A stretch of 8,236 nt of DNA. It comes from Cyanobacteriota bacterium. GTDB lineage: Bacteria > Cyanobacteriota > Cyanobacteriia > PCC-6307 > Cyanobiaceae. Where the stretch lies: positions 1 through 8,236 of the forward strand of contig CANHSW010000084.1 of the NCBI GenBank assembly GCA_947463165.1, in the 5' to 3' direction. Positions 1 through 5,728 of this stretch are shown here, piece after piece (position 1 is the first letter of the stretch; the number at the start of each line of letters is the position of its first letter). Made by a program: the position numbers and the translations under genes. The notes beneath the pieces are model-generated. The model had not been told where the DNA came from. It did no database searches and saw nothing but the letters and a program-made list of their open reading frames with translations.

Positions 1-304
1 CAAGGGATTTGAAACCTCGATTTTGCTCTACGGTCCTGGCGTGACCCTGGGGGTACAGCGGGGTTTCCCAAAACTGGGCGATGCCGCCTTTGACGGCCAT
101 CTCAATTTTAATGCCCGCATCCAGAAGTTCATGGATCAAGGGGGGAAAGTGTATGCCTGTCGCTTTGCACTTCAGGCCCTCTACGGCCACGGGGAAGGGG
201 CGCTAATCCCTGGCATTACACCAATTAATCCCCTGGATGTAATGGATCTAATTTTGATGCATCGCAAGGAGGGCTCCTTCATCCTCGACACCTGGACCCT
301 TTGA
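1..304 (+). CDS. MSMEG_0572/Sll0783-family nitrogen-starvation response protein, C-terminal part
   Basis: The reading frame is open from base 2 to the TGA at 302-304 and gives about 100 residues; the start lies left of the window. The fragment carries stretches I recognise from this family: [11 protein letters not shown], a GHLNFN segment, [27 protein letters not shown] and the terminal FILDTWTL. The full-length family is around 170 residues, so a bit more than half is present. In Synechocystis the homologue Sll0783 is strongly induced by nitrogen starvation and is needed for normal polyhydroxybutyrate accumulation; its biochemical role is unknown. It is normally the first gene of the nitrilase cluster, and the nitrilase follows here on the same strand, but after an unusually long 700-bp gap filled largely with 15-bp periodic repeats. 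Family assignment is firm; function is not. Confidence 0.9.
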   Translation, partial: KGFETSILLYGPGVTLGVQRGFPKLGDAAFDGHLNFNARIQKFMDQGGKVYACRFALQALYGHGEGALIPGITPINPLDVMDLILMHRKEGSFILDTWTL

Positions 305-308
305 GTTA

Positions 309-434
309 ATGCCATTTGGCATAGCTCTATTTGCCAGGGCTTCATTTGACATGGTTTCATTTGGCAAGGCCCTATTTGCCTTGAGGGCATTTAAATTGAA
401 TGTATTTGACTTGAAACTATTTATCTTGGAGTGA
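309..434 (+). other. 41-codon open frame with an F-x-L-x-x five-residue period inside tract A
   Basis: An ATG at 309, 5 bp after the preceding stop, opens a frame that reaches TGA at 432-434. Because the repeat unit is 15 bp, the peptide has a period of five residues with Phe at each unit start (for example FALRA, FKLNV, FDLKL). After the stop the same frame continues as FNLRV. No ribosome binding site is distinguishable from the coding sequence just upstream, and the pattern follows automatically from the DNA repeat. Translation is possible but unsupported; I list it so that it is not lost. Confidence 0.2.
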
Positions 435-583
435 TTTAATTTGAGAGTTTTTGAGATCCCATTATTTACATCGAGGTGAATTTATCTAAATCGATTTGAT
501 CGAGGATGATTTGGCCAGAGGAGATTGGTTGTGGCACTGGTTGAGTTGGTGGAGTTCGGCGTGGAGGTCGCTGATTGGGATTG
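314..583 (+). repeat. Tract A: degenerate 15-bp tandem array, about 18 units
   Basis: Units start every 15 bp at 314, 329, 344, 359, 374, 389, 404, 419 and 434, all beginning ATTT, and the phase continues to 464, 494 and 509. The best units are ATTTGCCTTGAGGGC (374) and ATTTGACTTGAAACT (404). Across the first nine units, positions 1-4 are invariant, position 7 is mostly C and position 10 is G in eight of nine. From about 524 the units decay but still align (554: GTTCGGCGTGGAGGT against ATTCGCCTGGAGTCT in tract C). The tract is AT-rich compared with the genes. It begins 10 bp after the stop of the Sll0783-like gene. No long protein frame is kept on either strand. Confidence 0.85.
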
Positions 584-634
584 CTTGTTAAACAGGTTTC
601 CCTTCTAGCCCTTGGGCCAAGCGCCCTGACAACT

Positions 635-657
635 GGGGTTTCGCTAGCGGGAACCCC
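635..657 (+). other. GC-rich hairpin between repeat tracts A and B
   Basis: GGGGTTTC (635-642) can pair with GGAACCCC (650-657), including one T-G pair, around a 7-base loop. No T-run follows, so it is not a classical intrinsic terminator. It lies in the 584-691 stretch that separates the two repeat tracts and that otherwise shows nothing recognisable. Confidence 0.4.
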
Positions 658-691
658 GGCAAATGAGGAAAAGGCGAGCCACCAGCCAACC

Positions 692-840
692 AGGTATTTA
701 AATCAAATTAAATTCCAGTCTGTTCGCTTGCATCAAATTCATCCGAGTCTAATTCGGCCGAGCCCAGGCAAGCGAGTCTAGTTCACTTGAACCCTATTTG
801 CCTGGACCCAATGCAGCAGCGCAAAATTTGCTGGCATCGC
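692..840 (+). repeat. Tract B: degenerate 15-bp tandem array, about 9-10 units
   Basis: Units lie at 707, 722, 737, 752, 767 (14 bp), 781, 796, 811 and 826, with a weak one at 692. The best copy, ATTTGCCTGGACCCA at 796, is nearly identical to ATTTGCCTGGAGTCT at 4930 in tract C, and GTTCACTTGAACCCT (781) matches the unit style of tracts A and C. The orientation is the same as tract A. It is upstream of the nitrilase, leaving about 165 bp between the tract and the start codon. Confidence 0.75.
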
Positions 841-945
841 CCAGGTCAATCAAATCACCTCATCCAATAACCATCCAGTAGCCACCAACCATTTACAGGC
901 TCAATGGTCATCACGCAACCGCCAACGGATTCCATGCCCCGTGGC

Positions 946-951
946 CATAAT
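946..951 (+). promoter_or_regulatory. Possible -10 element upstream of the nitrilase
   Basis: CATAAT matches five of six bases of the TATAAT consensus and lies 54 bp before the nitrilase ATG. No good -35 box is visible 16-18 bp upstream. I found no NtcA palindrome (GTA-N8-TAC) at the right distance. The rest of 841-1004 holds nothing else recognisable. Confidence 0.2.
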
Positions 952-1004
952 CTAGACAGCAACCACTAACACCCGCTCATTTTCTCTCCGTTTGATCCCT
1001 TTAC

Positions 1005-2036
1005 ATGGCGTCCACAATCAAAGTGGCGGCCGCACAGATTCGGCCGGTACTACATAGCCTTCAGGGTTCCCTGGCCCGATTGCTGGAGGCGATGGCGGCA
1101 GCCGCCAAGGCGGGGGTAGAGCTGATCGTGTTCCCCGAAACCTTTCTGCCCTACTACCCCTACTTCTCCTTTGTGGAGCCAGCGTTGCTGATGGGGCCTT
1201 CCCATCTGCGCCTCTACGACCAAGCGATGGAGGTACCCGGTGCGGAGCTGAGTGAGATCGCCGCCGCCGCCCGCCAATACGGCATGCATGTGCTGCTGGG
1301 CATCAACGAGCGCGATGGCGGCAGCCTCTACAACAGCCAACTGCTGATCGATGCCAGCGGCGAGCTGGTGTTGAAGCGACGCAAACTCACCCCCACCTAC
1401 CACGAGCGGATGCTGTGGGGCCAAGGGGACGGCTCTGGCCTGAAAGTGGTGACCACAGAGCTGGGGCGCATCGGTGCCCTGGCCTGCTGGGAGCACTACA
1501 ACCCACTGGCGAGATTTGCGCTGATGGCCCAGGGGGAGGAGATCCACTGCGCCCAATTCCCCGGCTCGCTGGTGGGGCCGATCTTCAGCGAACAAACCGC
1601 CGTCACCATGCGCCACCACGCCCTGGAGGCCGGCTGTTTTGTGGTCTGTTCCACCGCCTGGTTGGATCCGAGCGACTACTCCCAGATCACAGCCGACACC
1701 AGCCTGCACCGGGCCTTTCAAGGGGGTTGCCACACGGCGGTGATCAGTCCGGAAGGCCGCTACCTGGCCGGCCCCCTGCCGGAGGGGGAGGGGCTGGCGA
1801 TCGCTGAATTGGACCGCTCCTTAATCACCAAACGCAAGCGAATGATGGACAGCGTTGGGCACTACAGCAGGCCAGACCTGCTCAGCCTGCAGATCAACCG
1901 CAGGGCCACCAGTCAAATGCAGGATTTAGCAATTGGACTTGATCAAGCAATGCCAATTGGGCCCGAGTCCATAGGCGCTGGCCTAACTGGCTGCGGTGGC
2001 CCGGCCGCCCCTGGGGCGGAGCTGCACCATGGCTGA
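1005..2036 (+). CDS. nit1: Nit6803-like nitrilase (Nit1 cluster)
   Basis: This 343-residue member of the carbon-nitrogen hydrolase superfamily should hydrolyse a nitrile to the carboxylic acid and ammonia in the cytoplasm (EC 3.5.5.1). The catalytic triad is complete: Glu45 in [11 protein letters not shown], Lys127 in [12 protein letters not shown] and Cys161 in [11 protein letters not shown]. Each is exactly 8 residues before the Glu53/Lys135/Cys169 triad I recall for Synechocystis Nit6803 (Sll0784, about 346 residues), so only the N-terminus is shorter. Glu134 in the YHER motif is the usual second glutamate. The ATG at 1005 is the natural start because [14 protein letters not shown] begins the fold; no Shine-Dalgarno sequence is seen. 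From about residue 300 the tail is Ala/Gly/Pro-rich and poorly conserved. The last 8 bp overlap the radical SAM gene. Its natural substrate is unknown; family members act on aliphatic nitriles and the cluster has been tied to cyanide nitrogen use. Confidence 0.95.
   Translation: MASTIKVAAAQIRPVLHSLQGSLARLLEAMAAAAKAGVELIVFPETFLPYYPYFSFVEPALLMGPSHLRLYDQAMEVPGAELSEIAAAARQYGMHVLLGINERDGGSLYNSQLLIDASGELVLKRRKLTPTYHERMLWGQGDGSGLKVVTTELGRIGALACWEHYNPLARFALMAQGEEIHCAQFPGSLVGPIFSEQTAVTMRHHALEAGCFVVCSTAWLDPSDYSQITADTSLHRAFQGGCHTAVISPEGRYLAGPLPEGEGLAIAELDRSLITKRKRMMDSVGHYSRPDLLSLQINRRATSQMQDLAIGLDQAMPIGPESIGAGLTGCGGPAAPGAELHHG
1797..1804. other. HIP1 palindrome
   Basis: GCGATCGC, the highly iterated palindrome typical of many cyanobacterial genomes, here inside the nitrilase gene. 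It supports the cyanobacterial origin of the window. Confidence 0.7.
2018..2021 (+). promoter_or_regulatory. Ribosome binding site of the radical SAM gene
   Basis: GGAG lies 7 bases before the ATG at 2029. This supports 2029 rather than the upstream in-frame GTG at 1996 as the start. The site is inside the end of the nitrilase gene. Confidence 0.55.
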
Positions 2037-3123
2037 CCTGGCCCGACTGGTGACCGAACTGCAGGTGCAGGGGGTGGTGGATGGCGCCGTAGCGGGCAAC
2101 CAGGGACGGCGGGGCGGCGCTGGCCCCTCCGATCACCGGGCGCTCACAATCGAAGGCACCACGGTGATGGTGCCCGTCTACAACGCCCTATCACGGCAGT
2201 CGCCTTACAGCATTGACCAGGGGGCCGATGGGCAGGTGCGATTGGCGGCGGACGCCGGGGCGCCATTAGCCCGGGTGGAGACTCCGGCGGAGCCGCGCTT
2301 CTACGGGCTGACTACGGCGGAGGGCATTCCTTACCGCTCGATTGCGCTAATGCATGGCAAATCGGTGCTGGCCACCACCCTGTTGCAAACCTGTATCCGC
2401 TTTCGCGATCGCAGCCAGTCGTGCCAGTTCTGCGCCATTGAGCAGTCGCTGGAGGCTGGCCGCACCCTGGTGCGCAAAACCCCGGAGCAGGTGGCGGAGG
2501 TGGCTGAGGCGGCGGTGCGGCTAGATGGCATCAGCCAACTGGTGATGACAACTGGTACGCCCAACAGCGAAGACCGGGGGGCCAGGCTGATGGCCGAAAC
2601 TGCGGCGGCTGTGAAGGCGAGGGTGGCGATCCCGATCCAGGGGCAGTGTGAGCCGCCGGAGGATCCGATCTGGTATCGGCGCATGAAAGAGGCCGGCATC
2701 GACAGCCTCGGCATGCATCTGGAGGTGGTGGAAGAGGAGGTGCGGCGGCGGATTTTGCCAGGTAAATCAGAACTGACCCTGGAGCGCTACGAACAGGCTT
2801 TTGCCGAGGCGGTGGCGGTATTTGGCCGGGGCCAGGTTTCCACCTATTTGTTGGCGGGTTTAGGTGACAGTGCCGCCAGCTTGATCGCCTGCAGTGGCCG
2901 CTTGATAGAAATTGGTGTCTACCCATTTGTGGTGCCATTTGTGCCGATTGCCGGCACGCCACTGGCGGACCATCCCGCCCCCTCCACTGCATTCATGATC
3001 GAGGTATATACGGAGGTTGCTAAATTGCTGAAGGCGTCAAATATGCGCTCCGACCAGATGGCAGCTGGCTGCGCCAAGTGCGGCGCCTGCTCGGCCCTTT
3101 CTCTATTTGAACAGGAGGGCTGA
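2029..3123 (+). CDS. MSMEG_0568-family radical SAM protein
   Basis: This 364-residue protein is the radical SAM member of the Nit1 cluster (Sll0785 type). The iron-sulfur cysteines are Cys122, Cys132 and Cys135, a CX9CX2C arrangement rather than the classical CX3CX2C; TTGTPN (174-179) is in the place of the glycine-rich SAM-contacting segment. A second cysteine set close to the C-terminus, Cys348-X2-Cys351-X2-Cys354 in [10 protein letters not shown], could bind another cluster or metal. Such enzymes cleave S-adenosylmethionine to start a radical reaction; the substrate here is unknown. Conserved stretches include [21 protein letters not shown] and a PIAGTPL turn. The ATG at 2029 is preferred because of GGAG upstream and the 8-bp overlap with the nitrilase, which suggests translational coupling. 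An in-frame GTG at 1996 would add 11 residues. Confidence 0.93.
   Translation: MADLARLVTELQVQGVVDGAVAGNQGRRGGAGPSDHRALTIEGTTVMVPVYNALSRQSPYSIDQGADGQVRLAADAGAPLARVETPAEPRFYGLTTAEGIPYRSIALMHGKSVLATTLLQTCIRFRDRSQSCQFCAIEQSLEAGRTLVRKTPEQVAEVAEAAVRLDGISQLVMTTGTPNSEDRGARLMAETAAAVKARVAIPIQGQCEPPEDPIWYRRMKEAGIDSLGMHLEVVEEEVRRRILPGKSELTLERYEQAFAEAVAVFGRGQVSTYLLAGLGDSAASLIACSGRLIEIGVYPFVVPFVPIAGTPLADHPAPSTAFMIEVYTEVAKLLKASNMRSDQMAAGCAKCGACSALSLFEQEG
2405..2412. other. HIP1 palindrome
   Basis: Second perfect copy of GCGATCGC, inside the radical SAM gene close to the codons of its first cluster-binding cysteines. Confidence 0.7.
3113..3119 (+). promoter_or_regulatory. Strong ribosome binding site of the acetyltransferase gene
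   Basis: AGGAGGG, the best Shine-Dalgarno match in the window, lies 9 bases before the ATG at 3129 and inside the last codons of the radical SAM gene. It fixes the start of the acetyltransferase and implies efficient translation as part of the same transcript. Confidence 0.8.
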
Positions 3124-3128
3124 TCGCG

Positions 3129-3800
3129 ATGTTTTTTATCGATCCCAGCAGTCACGAGATCGGCCGCAGTCCTAGTTCAGCCCCGGCGGCATTTACGCCA
3201 TCGGTACGCTGGGGCATCGGCATAGATGCCGATGACTTTCGCCTCTCCCCCACCGCCAGCTCCGAGCGGTTTTCCTTTCATCTGCTGCGGTCTAGCTCGC
3301 CGCTATTGGCCGGTTACTGGCAATTACGTAGCGATATATTTTGCCAAGAACAGCATTTGTTTGAAGCGTCAGACCGTGATGAGCTAGATAAAATTGCCTA
3401 TCCGATTGTGGCGATCAACCACGCTCTGGCCCCGGAACAGGTAAAGGGGCAAGCCCTGGGGCAGGTTCAGGCACAGGGGCAAGCAGTGGGGGTGGTAAGG
3501 ATTTTGGAGCAGAGTCCCAGGGTATGGTATGGCGGCAGATTGGGGGTTGATATCAACTTCCGGCGCCACAACCAAATTGGCAAGGGCCTGATCTGGAAGG
3601 CGGTTACCACGGCGAATGGCTGGGGGTGCGATCAATTTTTAGCAACAGTGCAACAGCAAAATGTGCGCTTCTTTCAGCGGCTGCATTGGCAGTCAATAGA
3701 GCAATTAGAAATTCGCGGCGTGGCCCATCAGCTGATGCAAGCGGATTTGAGCTATTACCAGCCCGCCCGCGAATGCCGCCCCGCCCTGGTGGCGGCATGA
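3129..3800 (+). CDS. MSMEG_0567/Sll0786-family GNAT N-acetyltransferase
   Basis: This 223-residue protein is the acyl-CoA-dependent acetyltransferase of the Nit1 cluster; the acceptor is unknown. The GNAT acetyl-CoA loop is visible as RRHNQIGKG (145-153, the Q-x-x-G-x-G pattern), preceded by the strand WYGGRLGVDI. It is followed by the family block LATVQQQNVRFFQRLHW (171-187) and the C-terminal HQLMQADLSYY (200-210). The first 50 residues are variable and Ser/Pro-rich. Between IVAINHA and GVVRILE sits a Gln/Gly-rich insertion (residues 104-123) encoded by two imperfect 30-bp repeats, where I expect only a short loop in relatives. The start is set by AGGAGGG upstream. The gap to the radical SAM gene is 5 bp, and the stop overlaps the next start as ATGA. 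In some genomes this domain is fused to the AIR-synthase-like domain; here they are separate. Confidence 0.92.
   Translation: MFFIDPSSHEIGRSPSSAPAAFTPSVRWGIGIDADDFRLSPTASSERFSFHLLRSSSPLLAGYWQLRSDIFCQEQHLFEASDRDELDKIAYPIVAINHALAPEQVKGQALGQVQAQGQAVGVVRILEQSPRVWYGGRLGVDINFRRHNQIGKGLIWKAVTTANGWGCDQFLATVQQQNVRFFQRLHWQSIEQLEIRGVAHQLMQADLSYYQPARECRPALVAA
3438..3497 (+). repeat. Two imperfect 30-bp tandem repeats inside the acetyltransferase gene
   Basis: Copy 1 (3438-3467) and copy 2 (3468-3497) agree at about 22 of 30 positions, with a shared core AGGGGCAAGC. They encode QVKGQALGQV and QAQGQAVGVV, in frame. The period of 30 is twice the 15-bp unit of the intergenic tracts, but the sequence itself is G-rich and not obviously the same motif. 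Confidence 0.7.
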
Positions 3801-4786
3801 CGGCCCCGGCCCTGGAGGCGATCTGCCAGCGGCTGAAGGCCCAGGCTGGCCTGCGCAGCAAGGCCGACATCCGGTCGGCAGCCCGCAGTTTTGAGCATCT
3901 GCCCTTTCCAGAACTGGGGGCAGCGGCGGCCCTGGGCGACGATGCGGCACTGCTGCCGGCGGTGGGGGGCCAGTTGCTGCTGGCCTGTGAAGGGCTGCAT
4001 CCGGAGCTGGTGGAGGAGGACCCCTGGTTTGCCGGTTGGAGTGGCGTATTGGTGAATCTGAGCGATATTGCCGCCATGGGCGGTAGGCCCATGGCGGTGG
4101 TGAATAGCCTCTGGTGCAAAGACCACCACCAGGCCGAACAGCTGCTGGCGGGCATGCGCCGCGCCTCCGACTGCTTCCAGGTGCCGGTGGTGGGGGGCCA
4201 CAGCAATTTGCGCAGTCCGTATAACGCGCTATCGGTGGCGGTGCTGGGCAGCAGTGGCCCCCGGGTGCTGTCAGCGAGGGCGGCAAGACCGGGCCAATTG
4301 TGTTGCCTATTGATCAACACCAGCGGCGAATTTTATCGCCACTATCCGTTTTGGGATGCGGCCACCAAGGCCGAACCAAAGCTGCTGCGAGAGCACCTGG
4401 AATTGATGGCCCAGCTGGCGGCCCAGGGCCTGGTGCTAGCCGCCAAGGACATCAGCATGGGGGGGCTGGTGGGCACCGGAGCGATGTTCGCCGAGGCGGC
4501 CGGTTGCCGGCTGAGCCTGGAGCTGGAGGCGATCCTGCCGCCCGCTGGCGTGGCGCTGGAGGCCTGGCTGAGCTGTTTTCCCAGCTATGGCTACCTGCTG
4601 GCTGTGGAGCCGCCCCAATTAGAGCGATTACACAAATTGCTGCGCAACTACCCAGACCTGCACTGCGGCACCATCGGCCACTTCAAGCCAGGCGACAGCG
4701 AACTGGAACTGCGCCAGGGGGGCCACAGCTACAGCCTATGGAGCGGCCGCGAGCCGCTCACCGGCTTTGGCGCCCTGACCACCTGA
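3797..4786 (+). CDS. Sll0787-family AIR synthase-related protein
   Basis: This 329-residue protein has the PurM/ThiL/HypE/SelD fold, whose members bind ATP and phosphorylate or activate a substrate. Signature segments are GDDAALL (47-53, the Mg-ATP aspartates), VNLSDIAAMGGRP (86-98, a phosphate/Mg site as in ThiL), VVGGHSN (131-137) and KDISMGGLVGT in the C-terminal domain. Within the Nit1 cluster it corresponds to Synechocystis Sll0787; the substrate is unknown. I chose the ATG at 3797 because it makes the ATGA overlap with the acetyltransferase stop and puts the family-like sequence TAPALEAICQRLKAQ at the N-terminus. The frame is open upstream to 3626, but that part overlaps the acetyltransferase and reads as out-of-frame sequence. 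There is no terminator after the stop; a 15-bp repeat tract starts 23 bp later. Confidence 0.92.
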   Translation: MTAPALEAICQRLKAQAGLRSKADIRSAARSFEHLPFPELGAAAALGDDAALLPAVGGQLLLACEGLHPELVEEDPWFAGWSGVLVNLSDIAAMGGRPMAVVNSLWCKDHHQAEQLLAGMRRASDCFQVPVVGGHSNLRSPYNALSVAVLGSSGPRVLSARAARPGQLCCLLINTSGEFYRHYPFWDAATKAEPKLLREHLELMAQLAAQGLVLAAKDISMGGLVGTGAMFAEAAGCRLSLELEAILPPAGVALEAWLSCFPSYGYLLAVEPPQLERLHKLLRNYPDLHCGTIGHFKPGDSELELRQGGHSYSLWSGREPLTGFGALTT

Positions 4787-4791
4787 ACACT

Positions 4792-4802
4792 TTTGCGCAA
4801 TC
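4792..4802 (+). repeat. 11-bp direct repeat at the left edge of tract C
   Basis: TTTGCGCAATC here is repeated exactly at 5035-5045, so the copies bracket tract C. The right copy forms part of the last 15-bp unit (ATTTGCGCAATCCCA), so this may be just two like units of the array or a duplication made when the tract arose. Confidence 0.5.
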
Positions 4803-4809
4803 ACAATCC

Positions 4810-5048
4810 ATTCACTTATGCTTAATTTACCCATGACTAATTTGCCCATGCTCAATTAGCCTATGGTCCATTCACTTGAAGCGCATTCACCCATGACCTA
4901 ATCGACCGCACCCTGCTCGCTTACCGTCTATTTGCCTGGAGTCTATTCGCCTCCGACTTGCTCGCTTACGGCCTATCCGCCTGCAGGATGCTCACTTACG
5001 GTATATTCACTTAAGATTTGCTCACCCCACTTTATTTGCGCAATCCCA
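4810..5048 (+). repeat. Tract C: degenerate 15-bp tandem array, 16 units
   Basis: Units start at 4810, 4825, 4840, 4855 and so on every 15 bp without a slip to 5020, then at 5034 after one 14-bp unit. Typical units are ATTTACCCATGACTA (4825), ATTTGCCTGGAGTCT (4930), ATTCGCCTCCGACTT (4945), GCTCGCTTACGGCCT (4960) and ATTCACTTAAGATTT (5005). The strongest positions are 1-4 (ATTY), 6-7 (CC or CT) and often a CTTACGG or CCTGG centre. The tract replaces the whole gap between the AIR-synthase-like gene and the MSMEG_0570-like gene and ends 5 bp before the ATG. The motif and orientation match tracts A and B. Confidence 0.88.
5035..5045 (+). repeat. 11-bp direct repeat at the right edge of tract C
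   Basis: Exact second copy of TTTGCGCAATC (first copy at 4792-4802, 243 bp to the left), 8 bp before the next start codon. Confidence 0.5.
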
Positions 5049-5053
5049 CTCCC

Positions 5054-5332
5054 ATGCCAGAAGTAATACTGCAACTGCAATGGCCTGACGGCCGCAGCAG
5101 TGAGCTCTATTCCCCTTCCACCAGTATCCTCCACCACCTGCAACCAGGCCAAACCCTAAGCGTAGCCGAACTGCAAACCAGGGCGATGCTTGGCCTGGAA
5201 CAGGCCAGTGAAAGGGTGCGCGCCCGCTACGGCTTTGCCTGCACCCGCACCAACGAAGAATGGCGCAAGCTACAGATCAGCGCCGCCAGCTACAGCCCAG
5301 ATCAAAGCGTAATGATTACTGGCCAGCGCTGA
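5054..5332 (+). CDS. MSMEG_0570-family nitrogen-starvation response protein
   Basis: This 92-residue soluble protein matches the small conserved member of the Nit1 cluster. It has the N-terminal pattern MPEVxLxLxWPDG, a YSPS segment at 19-22, PGQTLSVAELQTR (31-43), then the hallmark ASERVRARYGFACTR (51-65). The role is unknown; the family name comes only from its genomic association with nitrogen starvation genes. I chose the ATG at 5054 because family proteins begin with MPE followed by a beta strand. The frame is open to a TTG at 5018, but those 12 codons lie in repeat tract C. No Shine-Dalgarno sequence is seen, and the sequence just before the ATG is the last repeat unit plus CTCCC. It is separated from the preceding cluster genes by tract C and followed by tract D. 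Confidence 0.9.
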   Translation: MPEVILQLQWPDGRSSELYSPSTSILHHLQPGQTLSVAELQTRAMLGLEQASERVRARYGFACTRTNEEWRKLQISAASYSPDQSVMITGQR

Positions 5333-5335
5333 ACC

Positions 5336-5543
5336 GACTAGAGCTGAAGTAACTAGAGTTAAATTGGCTAGAGCTTAATTTGCCAGAGTTAAACTGGCTA
5401 TAGCTATAATGGCTATAGTTGTAATGGCTAGTCAAAGCGGCTAGAATTGAGACTGCCAGAACTGAAGTAGATATATCTAAAGTGACTAGAACTGAGGCGC
5501 CTAGGACTAAAGTATCTAGAACTAAAGCATCTAGAGTTGAAAT
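5336..5543 (-). repeat. Tract D: 15-bp array reading as pentapeptide repeats on the minus strand, 14 units
   Basis: On the + strand, units start at 5336, 5351, 5366, 5381, 5396, 5411, 5426 (13 bp only), 5439, 5454, 5469, 5484, 5499, 5514 and 5529; examples are GGCTAGAGCTTAATT, GACTAGAACTGAGGC and ATCTAGAACTAAAGC. The 14 units begin 3 bp after the preceding stop. Translated on the minus strand, the left seven units (5316-5438 side) give small-x-aromatic/Leu-Asn/Ser-Ser repeats such as SQFNS, GKLSS and SYFSS. The right half, in the frame shifted by the 13-bp unit, gives RYFSP, IYFSS and GSLNS. This is the spacing of the pentapeptide-repeat (right-handed beta helix) family, with Phe, Leu or Tyr at the centre of nearly every unit. 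No full gene is present, and the frame is broken at about 5430, so if it was ever coding it is a remnant. Confidence 0.75.
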
Positions 5544-5728
5544 ACAGGGGATTTCGCACAATCGCACTCGATATACATATGGCAATCATCCTGGCCTTAC
5601 AAGCTACATCTTTCAGATCTTGGCAGCCATTCAAGTGGCCTCTTGACAGCCCATGTCGAAGCCCTGATTTACTGCGGCAGTTCTCCGATTTACCGCGGTT
5701 AAGTTCAAGAGCTGGTCCTAGATTGTCA
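5544..5728. other. Intergenic stretch without recognised features
   Basis: It separates tract D from the end of the minus-strand regulator. It contains two short palindromes (ACTGCGGCAGT and ACCGCGGT around 5670-5700), but no hairpin with a T-run that would clearly end transcription from either side. Confidence 0.4.

Noticed and set aside
314..583. CRISPR array
   Set aside because: The repeat period is 15 bp with no alternation of conserved repeat and unique spacer, and no cas gene is present.
841..1004. NtcA binding site upstream of the nitrilase
   Set aside because: The only nearby GTA and TAC pair (around 877-897) has 13 bases between them instead of 8, so it does not meet the consensus even though nitrogen control would be expected.
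1050..1733. Long open frame of 227 codons on the minus strand inside the nitrilase gene
   Set aside because: It is antisense to a well-conserved enzyme, has no recognisable domain, and is explained by the high GC content and codon bias of the + strand gene.
3626..3796. An N-terminal extension of 57 residues for the AIR-synthase-like protein
   Set aside because: It overlaps the acetyltransferase in another frame, reads as low-complexity residues, and the ATGA junction at 3797 gives a normal family length.
3604..4320. Minus-strand open frames of up to 238 codons opposite the acetyltransferase and AIR-synthase-like genes
   Set aside because: They are rich in Pro, Ala and Ser, as expected from reverse reading of GC-rich coding sequence, and they overlap two firmly identified genes.
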